DNA of 64,000 nucleotides from Acinetobacter sp. ANC 3929 (GTDB taxonomy: Bacteria; Pseudomonadota; Gammaproteobacteria; Pseudomonadales; Moraxellaceae). Shown here piece after piece: positions 19,177 through 30,418 of the stretch (position 1 is its first letter; every line of letters begins with the position of its first letter). Under the pieces are notes generated by a model, which made no database searches, was not told the DNA's origin, and saw only the letters and a list, made by a program, of their open reading frames with translations. The position numbers and the translations under genes were made by a program. Location: NCBI RefSeq assembly GCF_000369405.1, contig NZ_KB849998.1:616273-680272 (forward strand), read 5' to 3'.

Positions 19177-21894
19177 TTATTTCCCCTCACCTGTTTGTGT
19201 TTCATTGTATTCAGCAACTGCCTGAACTTCTGGATGCGCTTGTGGTGCCCATGCCACTGGACGATCCGTATCTAATTCAAAGTTAGAAATTGCATCTTTG
19301 ACTAAACGTGCATCTACTTCGCCTTCGTCAGCGAGTTTTTTCAAAGTCGCAACCACGATATGCGCAGCATCAACACCAAAGAAACTACGTAAGTTTGCAC
19401 GCGTATCTGAACGACCGTAACCATCAGTACCTAATGCAACAAATGGACGACCATCTGGGAGATATGCACGGATTTGTTCGCTATACGCACGCATATGATC
19501 TGTCGCAGAAACGACAATACCTTCCGTACCACGTAACTGTTTAGATACCCAAGATTCTTTCACTTCTTCAGTCAGTGGGTGTAAGCGGTTGTATTCTTCA
19601 CATGCCATGCCATCACGAGACAACTCATTGAAGCTAGTTACACTCCAAACGTTTGAGTGAATTTGGTATTCATCACGTAAGATTTTCGCAGCTTTAATCA
19701 CTTCACGCAGAATGACACCTGAACCCAGTAATTGCACAGTGGCTTTTTCGTCTTTTTCGAACAAGTACATACCACGTTTGATGCCTTCCTCAGCGCCTTC
19801 TGGCATTGCAGGATGCTCGTAGTTTTCGTTCATTACGGTTAAGTAATAGAACACTCGCTCTTGGTTCACATACATCCGTTGTAAACCGTCATGGACGATC
19901 ACAGCCAATTCATAGCCAAAACACGGATCATAAGATACACAGTTTGGAATTGTGTTCGCCAAGATATGTGAATGACCATCTTGGTGCTGTAAACCTTCAC
20001 CGTTCAATGTGGTACGACCGGCAGTCGCACCAAGCAAGAAACCTTGTGCCTGTGCATCACCAGCAGCCCATGCAATGTCACCAATACGTTGGAAACCAAA
20101 CATTGAGTAGTACATGTACATTGGAATCATCGGCAAGTTATTGGTTGAATAACTGGTTGCCAACGCAGCCCATGCACTCATCGCACCGGCTTCGTTAATT
20201 CCTTCTTGCAACATGTGACCGTCACTTGCTTCACGGTAATGCATTAACTGTTCTTGGTCTTCTGGGGTATATTTTTGACCGTGAGCGGCATAAATACCGA
20301 GCTGACGGAACATCCCTTCTAAACCAAAAGTACGTGCTTCATCTGGAACGATTGGTACTACGCGGTCTTTAATTGCTTTCTCTTTCAGTAAAGCAGCAAT
20401 TAAACGCACCATCACCATCGTAGTCGATTGCTCTTTACCACCTGAACCATTTAATACGGCATCAAATACAGATAATTCAGGAATCGCTAAAGTTTCACTT
20501 TCTCGACGACGTGCAGGTAGATAACCCCCTAATGCTTCACGGCGCGCCTTCATATACTTCATTTCTGGAGAGTTTTCACTCGGGCGATAGAATGGGAGCT
20601 CTTCTAACTTATCATCTGTAAATGGCAAGTTAAAACGGTCACGTACATATTTCAAAGAGTCGATCTGCATTTTTTTGATTTGGTGAGTTTTGTTCACCGC
20701 TTCAATTTCTTCAGACAAGCCGTAACCTTTAACCGTTTTCGCAAGAATAACGGTTGGTTGACCTTTGGCTTTCATTGCTTCTGCATACGCAGCAAAAACT
20801 TTGTACGGGTCATGACCACCACGGTTAAGATTATCGATGTCTTCATCGCTTAAATCTTTTACAAGTTCCGCAGCTTCAGGGTACTTGCCAAAGAATTTCT
20901 CCCGTGTATACGCACCGCCTTTCACTTGATAACGCTGATACTCACCATCAACTGTTTCATCCATCACCGCTTTTAAAGCGCCTGAGCTGTCTTTTGCAAG
21001 AAGCGGGTCCCAATGACGGCCCCACACCACTTTAATGACACGCCAACCCGCACCGCGGAATAAAGATTCTAATTCTTGAATAATTTTACCGTTACCACGT
21101 ACAGGACCATCGAGGCGCTGTAAGTTGCAGTTCACCACCCAAATGAGGTTATCAAGCTTTTCACGACCGGCCAGTGAAATTGCACCCGTACTTTCTGGCT
21201 CATCCATCTCACCATCGCCAAGATATGCCCAGACTTTACGATCTTCTTCTTTGATCAAGCCGCGATTCATCAAATATTTTTGAATGTGTGCCTGATAAAT
21301 CGACATGATTGGACCAAGACCCATTGAGACGGTTGGGAATTGCCAATAGTCCGGCATTAAATATGGATGTGGATAGCTTGGTAAACCGTTACCGCCCACT
21401 TCACGGCGGAAATTACTTAACTGCTCTTCATTTAAACGTCCTTCGAGAAAAGAACGTGCATAAATACCAGGAGCACAGTGACCTTGATAATAAATCATAT
21501 CGCCGCCAAAGTTGTCAGAGGCAGCGCGGAAGAAATGGTTAAAACCAACGTCGTACAATGTTGCAGACGATGCAAAACTTGCAAGGTGACCACCAAGGTC
21601 ATCGCCCGTTTTATTCGCACGTAATACCATTGCCAAAGCATTCCAGCGGATCAAGGCACGGATACGGCGTTCCATATCCTGATCGCCAGGCATTGCTGGT
21701 TGTTCTTCAACTGAAATGGTGTTGAGATAAGGTGTATTGATGCGTTGGATTGGAACGTGTTTTGCAATAGCCCGTTGATAAAGTTTTTCTAGTAAGAAGG
21801 CAGCACGTTCCGTGCCCATATGTTGTAATACTGAATCAAATGCTTCTTGCCATTCTTGGGTTTCTTGCGCGTCAGAGTCGCCATAAAACGCCAT
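19177..21894 (-). CDS. aceE: Pyruvate dehydrogenase E1 component
   Basis: Homodimeric, thiamine-diphosphate-dependent decarboxylase that feeds acetyl groups to AceF. Starting at ATG 21894 (MAFYGDSDAQETQEW; AAGGTGA 7 bases upstream) gives 905 residues, close to the 887 of E. coli; an in-frame ATG at 21981 would add 29 residues lacking conservation. The ThDP motif begins GDGEMDEPES near 230. The Y-rich central region and the C-terminal domain are complete. First gene of the aceEF operon. Confidence 0.97.
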   Translation of the reverse strand: MAFYGDSDAQETQEWQEAFDSVLQHMGTERAAFLLEKLYQRAIAKHVPIQRINTPYLNTISVEEQPAMPGDQDMERRIRALIRWNALAMVLRANKTGDDLGGHLASFASSATLYDVGFNHFFRAASDNFGGDMIYYQGHCAPGIYARSFLEGRLNEEQLSNFRREVGGNGLPSYPHPYLMPDYWQFPTVSMGLGPIMSIYQAHIQKYLMNRGLIKEEDRKVWAYLGDGEMDEPESTGAISLAGREKLDNLIWVVNCNLQRLDGPVRGNGKIIQELESLFRGAGWRVIKVVWGRHWDPLLAKDSSGALKAVMDETVDGEYQRYQVKGGAYTREKFFGKYPEAAELVKDLSDEDIDNLNRGGHDPYKVFAAYAEAMKAKGQPTVILAKTVKGYGLSEEIEAVNKTHQIKKMQIDSLKYVRDRFNLPFTDDKLEELPFYRPSENSPEMKYMKARREALGGYLPARRRESETLAIPELSVFDAVLNGSGGKEQSTTMVMVRLIAALLKEKAIKDRVVPIVPDEARTFGLEGMFRQLGIYAAHGQKYTPEDQEQLMHYREASDGHMLQEGINEAGAMSAWAALATSYSTNNLPMIPMYMYYSMFGFQRIGDIAWAAGDAQAQGFLLGATAGRTTLNGEGLQHQDGHSHILANTIPNCVSYDPCFGYELAVIVHDGLQRMYVNQERVFYYLTVMNENYEHPAMPEGAEEGIKRGMYLFEKDEKATVQLLGSGVILREVIKAAKILRDEYQIHSNVWSVTSFNELSRDGMACEEYNRLHPLTEEVKESWVSKQLRGTEGIVVSATDHMRAYSEQIRAYLPDGRPFVALGTDGYGRSDTRANLRSFFGVDAAHIVVATLKKLADEGEVDARLVKDAISNFELDTDRPVAWAPQAHPEVQAVAEYNETQTGEGK

Positions 21895-22040
21895 ACAATT
21901 CACCTTTTCCCTTAAGTTATTTGTCGACCCTATTTTTATCATGTTTTGCTGTGATAGAACTATTGCCCCAGATGAATGCAAAACGCCTTATTATTTTCTG
22001 ACAAAATAGTCATTGACCTAAATGAAACAAAACACATAAA

Positions 22041-22062
22041 AAATCGCCAATAAAGGCGATTT
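22041..22062 (-). terminator. Rho-independent terminator of the M23 peptidase gene
   Basis: Eight-base stem AAATCGCC / GGCGATTT with a 6-base loop and T-tracts on both sides; it lies 37 bases past the stop codon of the minus-strand peptidase gene. Confidence 0.75.
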
Positions 22063-22098
22063 TTTTAAATATTGATATACAACTGTTAACAAATTACA

Positions 22099-22800
22099 TT
22101 AAGGCAACATTGCTAAATAAGTTGATGGATTTTTACGTTGCCCATCTTTTACAACTTCAAAGTGTAAATGTGGTCCAGTACAACGACCTGTACAACCTAC
22201 ATTTGCAATATGTTCACCAGCACCTACACGATCACCAGCACTGACGATTAAGCGCGAAGCATGTGCGTAACGAGTGATGTAACCATTGCCATGATCAATT
22301 TCAACATATTGACCATAACCCGTACCCCACCCTGATTTTGTCACCACACCAGGGCCTGTTGCATAGATTGGCGTACCAGACGGTGCAGCAAGGTCAACAC
22401 CTGAATGGTGGCGAGTAGAACCGAGTAGTGTGCGATTGCCCCAAGAAGAACTTACGCGACCTTCTTCTAGCGGATGGCTAACTAGCCAAGAATAACCAGT
22501 GTTTGCTGAAAATGACGGTGCGTTGTCTTGAGTTGAAATCGCTGAACGGCCATATTTCTTCTCGATCGTCGCATTATTCAATTCAATGGTTTTTTCGCGT
22601 AATTTAACTGACACATTCGATACAGCTGGCAAATCCATATCAGCTGAATGAGTATAAGAACCTTGAGCTAAGGTTTTTGATAATTGCTCTAAGCGGTCAT
22701 CGCCTGTCGTCTGACCAATGTTCTGATAATCTGCAAAAGCAACCGAAGCAGCTGAAGCAGCCAATGAAAATGCGAGTAAAATACGACGCGTATGATGCAT
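22099..22800 (-). CDS. M23-family (LytM) murein endopeptidase, exported
   Basis: Periplasmic peptidoglycan hydrolase. ATG 22800 (AGAGG 6 bases upstream) starts a signal peptide MHHTRRILLAFSLAASAAS with cleavage near AFA-DY, so about 233 residues in all. The LytM domain occupies the C-terminal half: HHSGVDLA gives the first zinc His and Asp, GNGYITRYAHA the third motif, and GPHLHFEV the HxH pair. Since all zinc ligands are present it should be an active enzyme rather than an EnvC/NlpD-type activator. It lies beside the division cluster and is divergent from dciA. Confidence 0.9.
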   Translation of the reverse strand: MHHTRRILLAFSLAASAASVAFADYQNIGQTTGDDRLEQLSKTLAQGSYTHSADMDLPAVSNVSVKLREKTIELNNATIEKKYGRSAISTQDNAPSFSANTGYSWLVSHPLEEGRVSSSWGNRTLLGSTRHHSGVDLAAPSGTPIYATGPGVVTKSGWGTGYGQYVEIDHGNGYITRYAHASRLIVSAGDRVGAGEHIANVGCTGRCTGPHLHFEVVKDGQRKNPSTYLAMLP

Positions 22801-22905
22801 AAAAAACCTCTTGAAACCGTCCTTCAAACGTTCCTTTATCATCTGTTCCTTGATAACAGCTGAACCAAACGCTTAAGATGGACACATTACCTCCGAGGAA
22901 GTCAC

Positions 22906-23346
22906 ATGTCTGAACCTAACAACGTTTTCCAACAGAAAGGACAACATATAAAAACTGGAAACTTAACGCTTCTGACGACGCAAGTAACACAATGGAAACA
23001 ACTTACGAAAATTATTCAACCGTTATTACCCCAACCAGAGCAATGGCAAGTTGTTTGTTATCAACACGGGGTTTTGATCATAACCGGTGAAAATCAAGCA
23101 ATGATTAGTCAACTCAGCTATTTACAAAGCCACTATGTTGCGCAGTTAGCTCAGCTCGAAGGACTCAAGGAATTACGAAAAATCCAAGTTCGTTTAAGAA
23201 ACAAGAATGTTGTCTCTCGTGAACCCTCTCCCCCAACAAAAACACTGACATCAGAGACCCAAGAGCTTTTACGCAGCGCCGCTGAATATGTGAGCGACCC
23301 TAAGCTTAGCCAAGCTTTACTACGTTTGGCAAGCAATAAAAAGTAA
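22906..23346 (+). CDS. dciA: DciA-like DUF721 protein (replicative helicase loader/operator)
   Basis: 146-residue protein whose N-terminal 100 residues fit the DUF721/DciA fold: LTKIIQPLLPQPEQWQVVC followed by GVLIITGENQAMISQLSYL. DciA is the ancestral loader of DnaB at replication origins in bacteria lacking DnaC. In pseudomonads the gene also sits next to lpxC; here it converges on lpxC. GAGG ribosome-binding site upstream of ATG 22906. Sequence is divergent, so the assignment rests on fold pattern and position. Confidence 0.7.
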   Translation: MSEPNNVFQQKGQHIKTGNLTLLTTQVTQWKQLTKIIQPLLPQPEQWQVVCYQHGVLIITGENQAMISQLSYLQSHYVAQLAQLEGLKELRKIQVRLRNKNVVSREPSPPTKTLTSETQELLRSAAEYVSDPKLSQALLRLASNKK

Positions 23347-23444
23347 ACTTCATATATTAAGTGTTGGAATACACACTATTTTTATGTGATGCAAATCTCA
23401 TATTTAATTGTTATAACATAACATAGGCAATAAAAGACAATGAC

Positions 23445-24347
23445 TTATGTCACACTTACATAAGGAATTGGACAATCACTCTCGTTATTAAATGTTACAA
23501 TTTCATAGCTGCTTGGATCATTTTGAACATTGCGTAATAGCTGATTATTCAGCGCATGCCCTGACTTATACCCATCAAACTTGGCAATAATTTGATGCCC
23601 AAGCAAATACAAATCACCCACCGCATCTAGAATTTTGTGACGCACAAACTCATCGGCAAAGCGTAAACCCTCCTCATTCACCACCCCTGTATCATCGACA
23701 CCAATCGCATTTTCTAAACTCGCACCTAGTGCCAAATTATTGGCTTTCAAATAATCTAAATCTTTCATAAAGCCAAAGGTCCTTGCTTCACTGACTTCAT
23801 AGACAAAAGTTTCTGTAGAAAAATCGATGGTGGCTGACTGGTATTCTTTGGCAAATGCTGGATGGTCAAAATCGATGGTAAAGTTGAGTTGGAAGCCTGA
23901 ATGTGGTGAGAAAATTGCTTTTTTGTCATCAATTAAAGCCTCGACTGGCTTTAAAATACGAATGAACTTCTTTGGTGCATCTTGCTCCGCCAGTTCACCT
24001 TGCATTAGCAAATAGATAAAGGGCCCCGCACTTCCATCCATAATCGGCACTTCAGAGGCAGACACTTCAACGATCAGATTGTCGATTCCTAATCCAGCAA
24101 TCGCACTCATGACATGTTCAATAGTACCAACCTTGATGTCTTCACGAACTAAGTTCGAGCACATAAAGGCTTCTTGAATCAATAAAGCGTTGGCAAGAAT
24201 GTCAACAGGGGGATTTAAGTCGATACGGCGAAAGACAATACCTCCATCAATATGATGTGGAACAAAATTAATCAGCACCTTCTGACCACTGTGCAGACCA
24301 ATCCCGCTCGCTTTCACCACACGTTTGAGAGTACGTTGTTTCAACAT
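23445..24347 (-). CDS. lpxC: UDP-3-O-acyl-N-acetylglucosamine deacetylase
   Basis: Zinc-dependent deacetylase, first committed step of lipid A synthesis. 300 residues. Ligands: [13 protein letters not shown] (first His near 79), and the [14 protein letters not shown] motif with the His/Asp pair near 239-243; the catalytic His near 266 is in YKSGHALNN. Complete. It follows ftsZ as the last gene of the dcw region, though a strong terminator stands between them, implying its own promoter. Confidence 0.97.
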   Translation of the reverse strand: MLKQRTLKRVVKASGIGLHSGQKVLINFVPHHIDGGIVFRRIDLNPPVDILANALLIQEAFMCSNLVREDIKVGTIEHVMSAIAGLGIDNLIVEVSASEVPIMDGSAGPFIYLLMQGELAEQDAPKKFIRILKPVEALIDDKKAIFSPHSGFQLNFTIDFDHPAFAKEYQSATIDFSTETFVYEVSEARTFGFMKDLDYLKANNLALGASLENAIGVDDTGVVNEEGLRFADEFVRHKILDAVGDLYLLGHQIIAKFDGYKSGHALNNQLLRNVQNDPSSYEIVTFNNESDCPIPYVSVT

Positions 24348-24413
24348 GCCATACCAACTTCATTTGCAAAAACCGATATAACTTAGCATATTTTGCCATT
24401 TTAAAAAAATAAA

Positions 24414-24439
24414 AAAGGGGGCAATTCGTTGCCCCCTTT
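24414..24439 (-). terminator. Strong rho-independent terminator of ftsZ
   Basis: Eleven-base perfect GC-rich stem AAAGGGGGCAA / TTGCCCCCTTT with a 4-base loop; on the minus strand it runs into TTTTTTATTTTTTT. It separates ftsZ from lpxC. Confidence 0.92.
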
Positions 24440-24458
24440 CTCTAAATATATGATTTTA

Positions 24459-25640
24459 TTATTTACGCTGTTGATTTTTCAGATAGTCTTGAATGCTCAT
24501 TGGTGATGAACGTGGCGTAGAATTTGCTGCTGCACTCGCAGAAGCATCAACATTTGCACGTTTGCTGATCGCTGGAACATCATCTTCATCCACAGATTGC
24601 TGAGCCGCTTGCGAAGCAGGTGCATGTGAAACCACCGCACGTCTCTTCTGATCAACTTCACTCGCATTACGTGTTAAACCTGTTGCAATCACAGTAACAC
24701 GGAGTTCATCACGTGCATCTGGATCAAACACAGTACCGTAGAAAATTTCACCTTCGTCCAAATCAACGATTTGGTTGACGACATCGGTAATAATTTCAGT
24801 TTCACGCAAGGTGATATCATCACCACCCGTAATGTTGATCAATACGCCTTTCGCATTGATAATATTCACATTATCAAGCAATGGACTACGAATCGCCTGT
24901 TCAGCTGCTTGACGAGCACGATCTTCACCACGACCCAAACCAGCACCCATCATCGCATAACCGCGCGTACTCATTGCTGTTTTCAAATCGGCGAAGTCGA
25001 GGTTAATATGACCACGATTAACCACCAAATCAAAGATACTACGTACAGCATTCAACAATACATCATCTGCCTTTTTATAGGCATCTTTCATTGAGATATC
25101 ACCATAAACGCTGAGTAAGCGTTGGTTTGGAATGATGATCAATGAATCAACGTGTGCTTCTAAAGCATCAATCCCTTTCTCAGCAGACTTTTGACGACGA
25201 CGACCTTCAAAGTTGAATGGCGTAGTCACCACACCCACGGTCAAGATACCCATTTCTTTGGCAACTTCAGCAACCACTGGCGCAGCACCTGTACCTGTAC
25301 CGCCACCCATGCCTGCAGTAACGAACACCATGTCAGTACCTTCAAGGTGCTGACGGATCACGTCACGACTTTCTTCAGCTGCAATTTGACCAACTTCTGG
25401 ATTCGCTCCAGCGCCCAAACCACGCGTACTTTGTTCACCCAATTGAATTTTGAATGGTGCATTCATGCTATCTAATGCTTGTTTGTCTGTATTTGCACAA
25501 ACGAACTTTACACCCTGAATATCAGATTGCGCCATATGCTGCACGGCATTACCGCCACCACCACCAACACCAAATACTGTGAAACGGGCTTGACCGTTGC
25601 CATTGTCTAGTTCATCTTCTATAAATTCAAATGAGGCCAT
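24459..25640 (-). CDS. ftsZ: Cell division GTPase FtsZ
   Basis: Tubulin-like GTPase that forms the Z ring. 393 residues. The tubulin signature [10 protein letters not shown] (near 106-115) and the T7 loop around NLDFADLKT are intact; the variable linker (about 325-375) is Ala/Ser-rich, and the C-terminal peptide [13 protein letters not shown] matches the FtsA/ZipA-binding tail type. About 160 bases separate it from ftsA, room for an ftsZ-specific promoter. Confidence 0.98.
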   Translation of the reverse strand: MASFEFIEDELDNGNGQARFTVFGVGGGGGNAVQHMAQSDIQGVKFVCANTDKQALDSMNAPFKIQLGEQSTRGLGAGANPEVGQIAAEESRDVIRQHLEGTDMVFVTAGMGGGTGTGAAPVVAEVAKEMGILTVGVVTTPFNFEGRRRQKSAEKGIDALEAHVDSLIIIPNQRLLSVYGDISMKDAYKKADDVLLNAVRSIFDLVVNRGHINLDFADLKTAMSTRGYAMMGAGLGRGEDRARQAAEQAIRSPLLDNVNIINAKGVLINITGGDDITLRETEIITDVVNQIVDLDEGEIFYGTVFDPDARDELRVTVIATGLTRNASEVDQKRRAVVSHAPASQAAQQSVDEDDVPAISKRANVDASASAAANSTPRSSPMSIQDYLKNQQRK

Positions 25641-25804
25641 GACCTTTAGATTTCCTAATATTAATGGCAGTTACTTCAGCCCGTTACTGCCCTGATTCTT
25701 AAACAACTGATGTGTAGGATGCTGTTCAATAATCACCAGCTTGTCAAGTACAGTGGCGGATTTAGAACAACTTCCTAACAAATTTTCCCAAAAATAACTA
25801 CAAC

Positions 25805-27067
25805 TTAAAAGATGGCCTTTAATTTGCTATTTAATGCATTCCAACCATTGGCAACACGATCAACAAAACTACGATCACTTGCTTCTTCTGGTTCTTCAAC
25901 GGTATCTTGCAAATCGCTTTGGCTAAACATCAATAAGCCCGATACTGTAGCGTACATTGAACGACGCAAGGCTGGTAAATGTTGATCATCTGCATAAACT
26001 TGTAATGGCGGATTGCCCAAGTGTGCAGACACGCCCAGCATACGACGCGCCAAATTCACCATACCTTCAATTTGACAAGAATCGCCTGTGAGTACCACAC
26101 CATGGTAGAGACCATGAATCGCACCACTATGTTCCAGTTCTTCACGAATTAAACTGAAGATTTCTTCATACCGTGCAATGATGATTTCTGCAAGCTCAAT
26201 ACGACTGATGGTTTGCGTACCGTCAATCGCTTGCACTTGAATCATGTGATCTGGTTTCACCACACTTAAGTCAACACAACCATGCAAAATTTTGATGCGT
26301 TCAGCTTCTTCGGTTGTGGTCTGTAAAACAGCGGCAATATCACGGGTGACATTCTCACCACCACGCGGCAAGGTTCGTGCCAAAGCCAAACGACCATCCA
26401 AATACACCGCAATATTGGTAATTCCTGCACCAATATCAACTAAACATACACCATATTCTTTTTCATCTTTGAGCAGACTGGCTTCAGCGGTTGCCAAGCA
26501 AGACACCACCATTTTTTCCACCCCGATATTGGCCCCTTTCATGGCACGATCAAGGTTTTGCATGGTGCTGATCGGCATCATCATCAACTGATAATGACCC
26601 GTCATGCTATGCGCAGACATATTCACCGGGTTTTGTACCCATTCAGCTGAATCACCAAGCTCAAAGCCCAATGGCACAGCACTGGCGAGGTAATAATCTG
26701 GTGATACATGACTCGCTTTAGCCAACTCTAGTGCACGAACCACTTCATTCGTCGTAATAATATGATCGTGGTTGGCGACTGGGGTACGGCCTGATGCGTA
26801 AAAACTTTGTAATTCTGTACTTGGAATCGACACCCACGCACTATGAATACGACACTCCGCCATATCCTCAGCTTCGGATACTGCATTCTTAATCGCCGCA
26901 ATCACCTTGTCTAAGCTAACAATCTTGCCTTTAACCATACCTCGGTTGCGAGCAGTTGCCATGCCAATGACTTGGATCTTATCTGGTGCATGGATCTTAC
27001 CAATCAAAACTGAGACTTTATGAGTCCCAATATCAATCGCAACAACTGAGGGAACAGCTTCACTCAT
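25805..27067 (-). CDS. ftsA: Cell division protein FtsA
   Basis: Actin-like protein that anchors FtsZ to the membrane and recruits later divisome proteins. 420 residues with phosphate-1 motif VAIDIGTHKVSVLIG near the N-terminus, phosphate-2 VDIGAGITN near 210 and the C-terminal amphipathic helix VANGWNALNSKLKAIF that binds membrane. Follows ftsQ by 62 bases in the usual order. Confidence 0.97.
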   Translation of the reverse strand: MSEAVPSVVAIDIGTHKVSVLIGKIHAPDKIQVIGMATARNRGMVKGKIVSLDKVIAAIKNAVSEAEDMAECRIHSAWVSIPSTELQSFYASGRTPVANHDHIITTNEVVRALELAKASHVSPDYYLASAVPLGFELGDSAEWVQNPVNMSAHSMTGHYQLMMMPISTMQNLDRAMKGANIGVEKMVVSCLATAEASLLKDEKEYGVCLVDIGAGITNIAVYLDGRLALARTLPRGGENVTRDIAAVLQTTTEEAERIKILHGCVDLSVVKPDHMIQVQAIDGTQTISRIELAEIIIARYEEIFSLIREELEHSGAIHGLYHGVVLTGDSCQIEGMVNLARRMLGVSAHLGNPPLQVYADDQHLPALRRSMYATVSGLLMFSQSDLQDTVEEPEEASDRSFVDRVANGWNALNSKLKAIF

Positions 27068-27129
27068 TACTTCAATACCATATCTTTAGTGTTGTTTAGG
27101 ACAACTGTCCTTTATTTTCAAGCCACGTA

Positions 27130-27987
27130 TTATGGCTTTGCCTGAATTGCCCCTGCAAGGCTTGTGTCATCAATCGTTACAACTAACTGACCGTTAACAA
27201 TCTTTGGCGGAGCTGCGTTTTTCCACTGAATAGCCAAACCATTCCGATAACGCAAATCAATCGCCGTGATTTTTGACCATACAGGTTTTAAATCCGTTTG
27301 TGCCAAATGGCTTAAGCGTTGCAACTTATTCATGGTTTGATCTTGGTCTACAATAATCCGTAGGCCTGAATCAAACTGCATGAACCAAGTCATACGCTCG
27401 GTTAAATACAATTCTTTTAATCTCAAATTCGCTGGATGAAACAGTTGATTAATTTCATTATAGCGACGCATCATCATTTTGGATTGGCTGGCTGGCCCGT
27501 GTAAAAGCGGCAAGTTTGGATGTGCTGTTGGCACTGCCTCACTAAATACATCGCCATTGTCACTCAGCAAACGCCCTGTTCCCCAACGTGCAATCGCATG
27601 ACGCGGCATTACCCGCACTCGAATTGCATTTGGCCAAGCCCGTGACACCACCACACGATCAACCCAAGACACTTTTAATGCTTGATCTCGAATCTGTTCT
27701 AAATCTGAAGTGAAGTAGTTATCTTTAACAATTGGATTGAGAAATTGAACCAGCTGTTGATTTTCAACATCAGAATTGGTCCCAACGACCTGCAACTGCG
27801 CAACTCGTGCATCCGTCATGACTTTATACAAGCCAAACAGACCCAGCGCCAATACAGCAAATGCAATCACCAGTAACAACCAACCGCCCGCATTCACCAT
27901 TTTTTGTTTAGGCGAAGGCGGTTTCTCGTGAATCGAGCTAATGGCCGGCCGTGTTTTACGGCGCATAGAGGCAGGAAGCTGAGCCAT
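27130..27987 (-). CDS. ftsQ: Cell division protein FtsQ
   Basis: Bitopic inner-membrane divisome protein bridging FtsB/FtsL and early components. 285 residues: a basic cytoplasmic N-terminus (to about 32), one membrane helix (WLLLVIAFAVLALGLFGLY, about 36-54), the POTRA domain (VAQLQVVGT...) and the FtsQ/DivIB domain with RHAIARWG. Starts 6 bases after the ddl stop codon. Confidence 0.95.
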   Translation of the reverse strand: MAQLPASMRRKTRPAISSIHEKPPSPKQKMVNAGGWLLLVIAFAVLALGLFGLYKVMTDARVAQLQVVGTNSDVENQQLVQFLNPIVKDNYFTSDLEQIRDQALKVSWVDRVVVSRAWPNAIRVRVMPRHAIARWGTGRLLSDNGDVFSEAVPTAHPNLPLLHGPASQSKMMMRRYNEINQLFHPANLRLKELYLTERMTWFMQFDSGLRIIVDQDQTMNKLQRLSHLAQTDLKPVWSKITAIDLRYRNGLAIQWKNAAPPKIVNGQLVVTIDDTSLAGAIQAKP

Positions 27988-27993
27988 AAATCG

Positions 27994-28920
27994 TTAAGCC
28001 GATGCTGCTAAGGTTTGCTCTAAAATAGCAACACAAAGCTGATCAAAACTATAACCGACAGCTTGCGCTGCTTTTGGTACCAAAGAATGGCTGGTCATAC
28101 CTGGAACTGTGTTCACTTCTAACAACCAGAAGTTCCCCTGTTCATCCTGCATCGCATCAATACGGCCCCAACCTTCTGCACCTACGGCTTGGAAAGCGCG
28201 TAAGCAGAGTGCTTGTAAGCTCTTCTCTTCTACTTCGCTTAAACCGCAAGGAATGCCATATTCCACATCATTACGCTGATACTTTGCTGCATAGTCATAA
28301 AAGGCAACGTCTGCTGGTGGCTGTAAACGAATCACGGGCAATGGCTGACCATTCAAGAATGAGATCGTAAATTCACGACCTGTAATCCATTTTTCTGCCA
28401 TCACTACAGCATCATGCTGAGTTGCTTTTTCAATTGCAGCAGCAAAATCCTCAGCTTTCTCAACCTTGCTCATACCGACACTTGAGCCTTCATGCACAGG
28501 CTTGATAATCACAGGTAAGCCCAAGTCAGCAATCACAGGTTCAAGATCCGTATCTTTGGTGATAATCCGATAAGGTGCGGTTGGCAAGTCACTACCCTGC
28601 CAGATTTGCTTGGTTTTAACTTTATCCATACCAATCGCAGAACCTTGCACGCCTGTGCCCGTATAAGGAAGGTTTAACCACTCCAATACACCCTGGATCT
28701 GACCATCTTCACCGCCACGACCATGCAATACGATAAATGCACGATCATAAGCAACTAACTCAGTCACACTACGATCTTGCGGGTCAAATGCTTCAGCCTG
28801 AACGCCCGAACGCAATAACGCCTCTAAAACAGCTTGGCCGCTGTCCAATGACACAGCACGCTCAGCCGACTTCCCACCAAATAACACAGCAACTTTGCCG
28901 AATTTTGCAGCATTTGACAC
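27994..28920 (-). CDS. ddl: D-alanine--D-alanine ligase
   Basis: ATP-grasp ligase making D-Ala-D-Ala for peptidoglycan. GTG 28920 gives 308 residues beginning MSNAAKFGKVAVLFGGKSAE, matching the Acinetobacter enzyme as I remember it, with AAGG 9 bases upstream; ATG 28950 would add 10 unconserved residues. Motifs: SAERAVSLDSG (active-site Glu and Ser), PVHEGSSVGMSKV (grasp lid), and LLEVNTVPGMTSHSL with the metal-binding Glu/Asn. DdlB type, within the dcw cluster. Confidence 0.96.
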   Translation of the reverse strand: MSNAAKFGKVAVLFGGKSAERAVSLDSGQAVLEALLRSGVQAEAFDPQDRSVTELVAYDRAFIVLHGRGGEDGQIQGVLEWLNLPYTGTGVQGSAIGMDKVKTKQIWQGSDLPTAPYRIITKDTDLEPVIADLGLPVIIKPVHEGSSVGMSKVEKAEDFAAAIEKATQHDAVVMAEKWITGREFTISFLNGQPLPVIRLQPPADVAFYDYAAKYQRNDVEYGIPCGLSEVEEKSLQALCLRAFQAVGAEGWGRIDAMQDEQGNFWLLEVNTVPGMTSHSLVPKAAQAVGYSFDQLCVAILEQTLAASA

Positions 28921-28959
28921 GTTTATATCCTTAAAACTTTTAATAATCACAAAACAAAA

Positions 28960-30405
28960 TTATTTGGCATACAAGCGATGCTGAGCCAATTCTACCGAAA
29001 TTGCACCAACGTTACCCGCGCCTTGTGTTAATAACAGGTCATCCGCTTGTAACACTTTTTGTAAAACGTTCGGTAAATTGCCTTCCACTGGATCAACCAA
29101 GATCGGTTCAACTTCGCCACGCAGGCGAATACTGCGTGCCAAAGCACGGCTATCTGCACCCACAATCGGTTTTTCACCGGCTGGATAAACCTCTAGTAAT
29201 AATAGTTGATCAACTTGCGATAACACATCAACAAAATCGTCAAAACAATCACGGGTACGGCTAAAACGGTGCGGCTGGAACAACATCACTAAACGACGGT
29301 CTGGATGGCTGGCACGCGCTGCTTTAATAGTGGCTTCAACTTCTTTTGGATGGTGACCATAGTCATCCACCAATTTCACTAAGCCTTCACCCACTTCATA
29401 TTCACCTTGAACTTGGAAGCGACGTCCCACACCACTAAAGCCTTCTAAAGCACGGCAAATCGCACCATCAGAAACACCTTCATCAGTTGCTACACCAATC
29501 GCAGCCAATGCATTCAAGACATTATGCAAACCTGGTTGATTAATGGTGACTCGCAATGGCTCACGGTCTTTACGTAATACGGTAAAATGCGACTGCATGC
29601 CTTCTTGTACAACATCTATCGCACGGATGTCATTGTCTTCAGCAAAGCCATAGGTCAATACTGGACGACCAACACGTGGAAGAATCTCACGAATATTGGC
29701 ATCATCGCCACAGACCACAGCCAAGCCATAGAATGGCAAGTTATGTAAGAATTGAATAAAGGTATCTTTTAACTTATCAAAGCTACCTTCATAGGTATCC
29801 ATATGATCTGCATCGATATTGGTCACGATGGCAGCCATCGGCTGTAAATACAAGAAAGAAGCATCTGACTCATCAGCTTCCGCCACAATAAAACGGCTTT
29901 CACCCAATGCTGCATTTACACCTGTGCTATTCAGCAAACCACCAATCACATAGGTAGGATCAAGATTTTCTTCTGCCAACATCGTCGTCAACAAACTGGT
30001 GGTCGTGGTTTTGCCATGCGTTCCCGCAACCGCAATACCATGACGGTAGCGCATCAATTCACCTAACATTTCCGCACGACGCACGATTGGCGTACGCTGT
30101 TCGATGGCTGCTTTAATTTCTGGGTTTTCAGGATCAATCGCAGTCGACACCACCAACACATTGGCATTTTTAATATTGTCAGCTGAATGGCCAATAAATA
30201 CTTTAATACCATTGGCTTCGAGTTGAGCTGTGGTTTTCGACGCTTTAATGTCTGAGCCTGAAATTTTATAACCTTGGTTACTCAATACTTCAGCAATACC
30301 GCACATCCCCGCACCACCAATACCAACAAAGTGGATATTTTTAATACGGCGCATTTCTGGCACTTTAATCAGCTTTTTGGCTTGGTTTGGATTTGTAGGA
30401 GACAT
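28960..30405 (-). CDS. murC: UDP-N-acetylmuramate--L-alanine ligase
   Basis: Adds L-Ala to UDP-MurNAc, the first peptide step of peptidoglycan precursors. 481 residues with the N-terminal Rossmann motif [15 protein letters not shown], the ATP-binding loop [13 protein letters not shown] (about 125-137), the [14 protein letters not shown] block and the C-terminal QPHRFSRT. Complete; lies 13 bases after murG. Confidence 0.97.
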   Translation of the reverse strand: MSPTNPNQAKKLIKVPEMRRIKNIHFVGIGGAGMCGIAEVLSNQGYKISGSDIKASKTTAQLEANGIKVFIGHSADNIKNANVLVVSTAIDPENPEIKAAIEQRTPIVRRAEMLGELMRYRHGIAVAGTHGKTTTTSLLTTMLAEENLDPTYVIGGLLNSTGVNAALGESRFIVAEADESDASFLYLQPMAAIVTNIDADHMDTYEGSFDKLKDTFIQFLHNLPFYGLAVVCGDDANIREILPRVGRPVLTYGFAEDNDIRAIDVVQEGMQSHFTVLRKDREPLRVTINQPGLHNVLNALAAIGVATDEGVSDGAICRALEGFSGVGRRFQVQGEYEVGEGLVKLVDDYGHHPKEVEATIKAARASHPDRRLVMLFQPHRFSRTRDCFDDFVDVLSQVDQLLLLEVYPAGEKPIVGADSRALARSIRLRGEVEPILVDPVEGNLPNVLQKVLQADDLLLTQGAGNVGAISVELAQHRLYAK

Positions 30406-30418
30406 AAATAAACTCGAA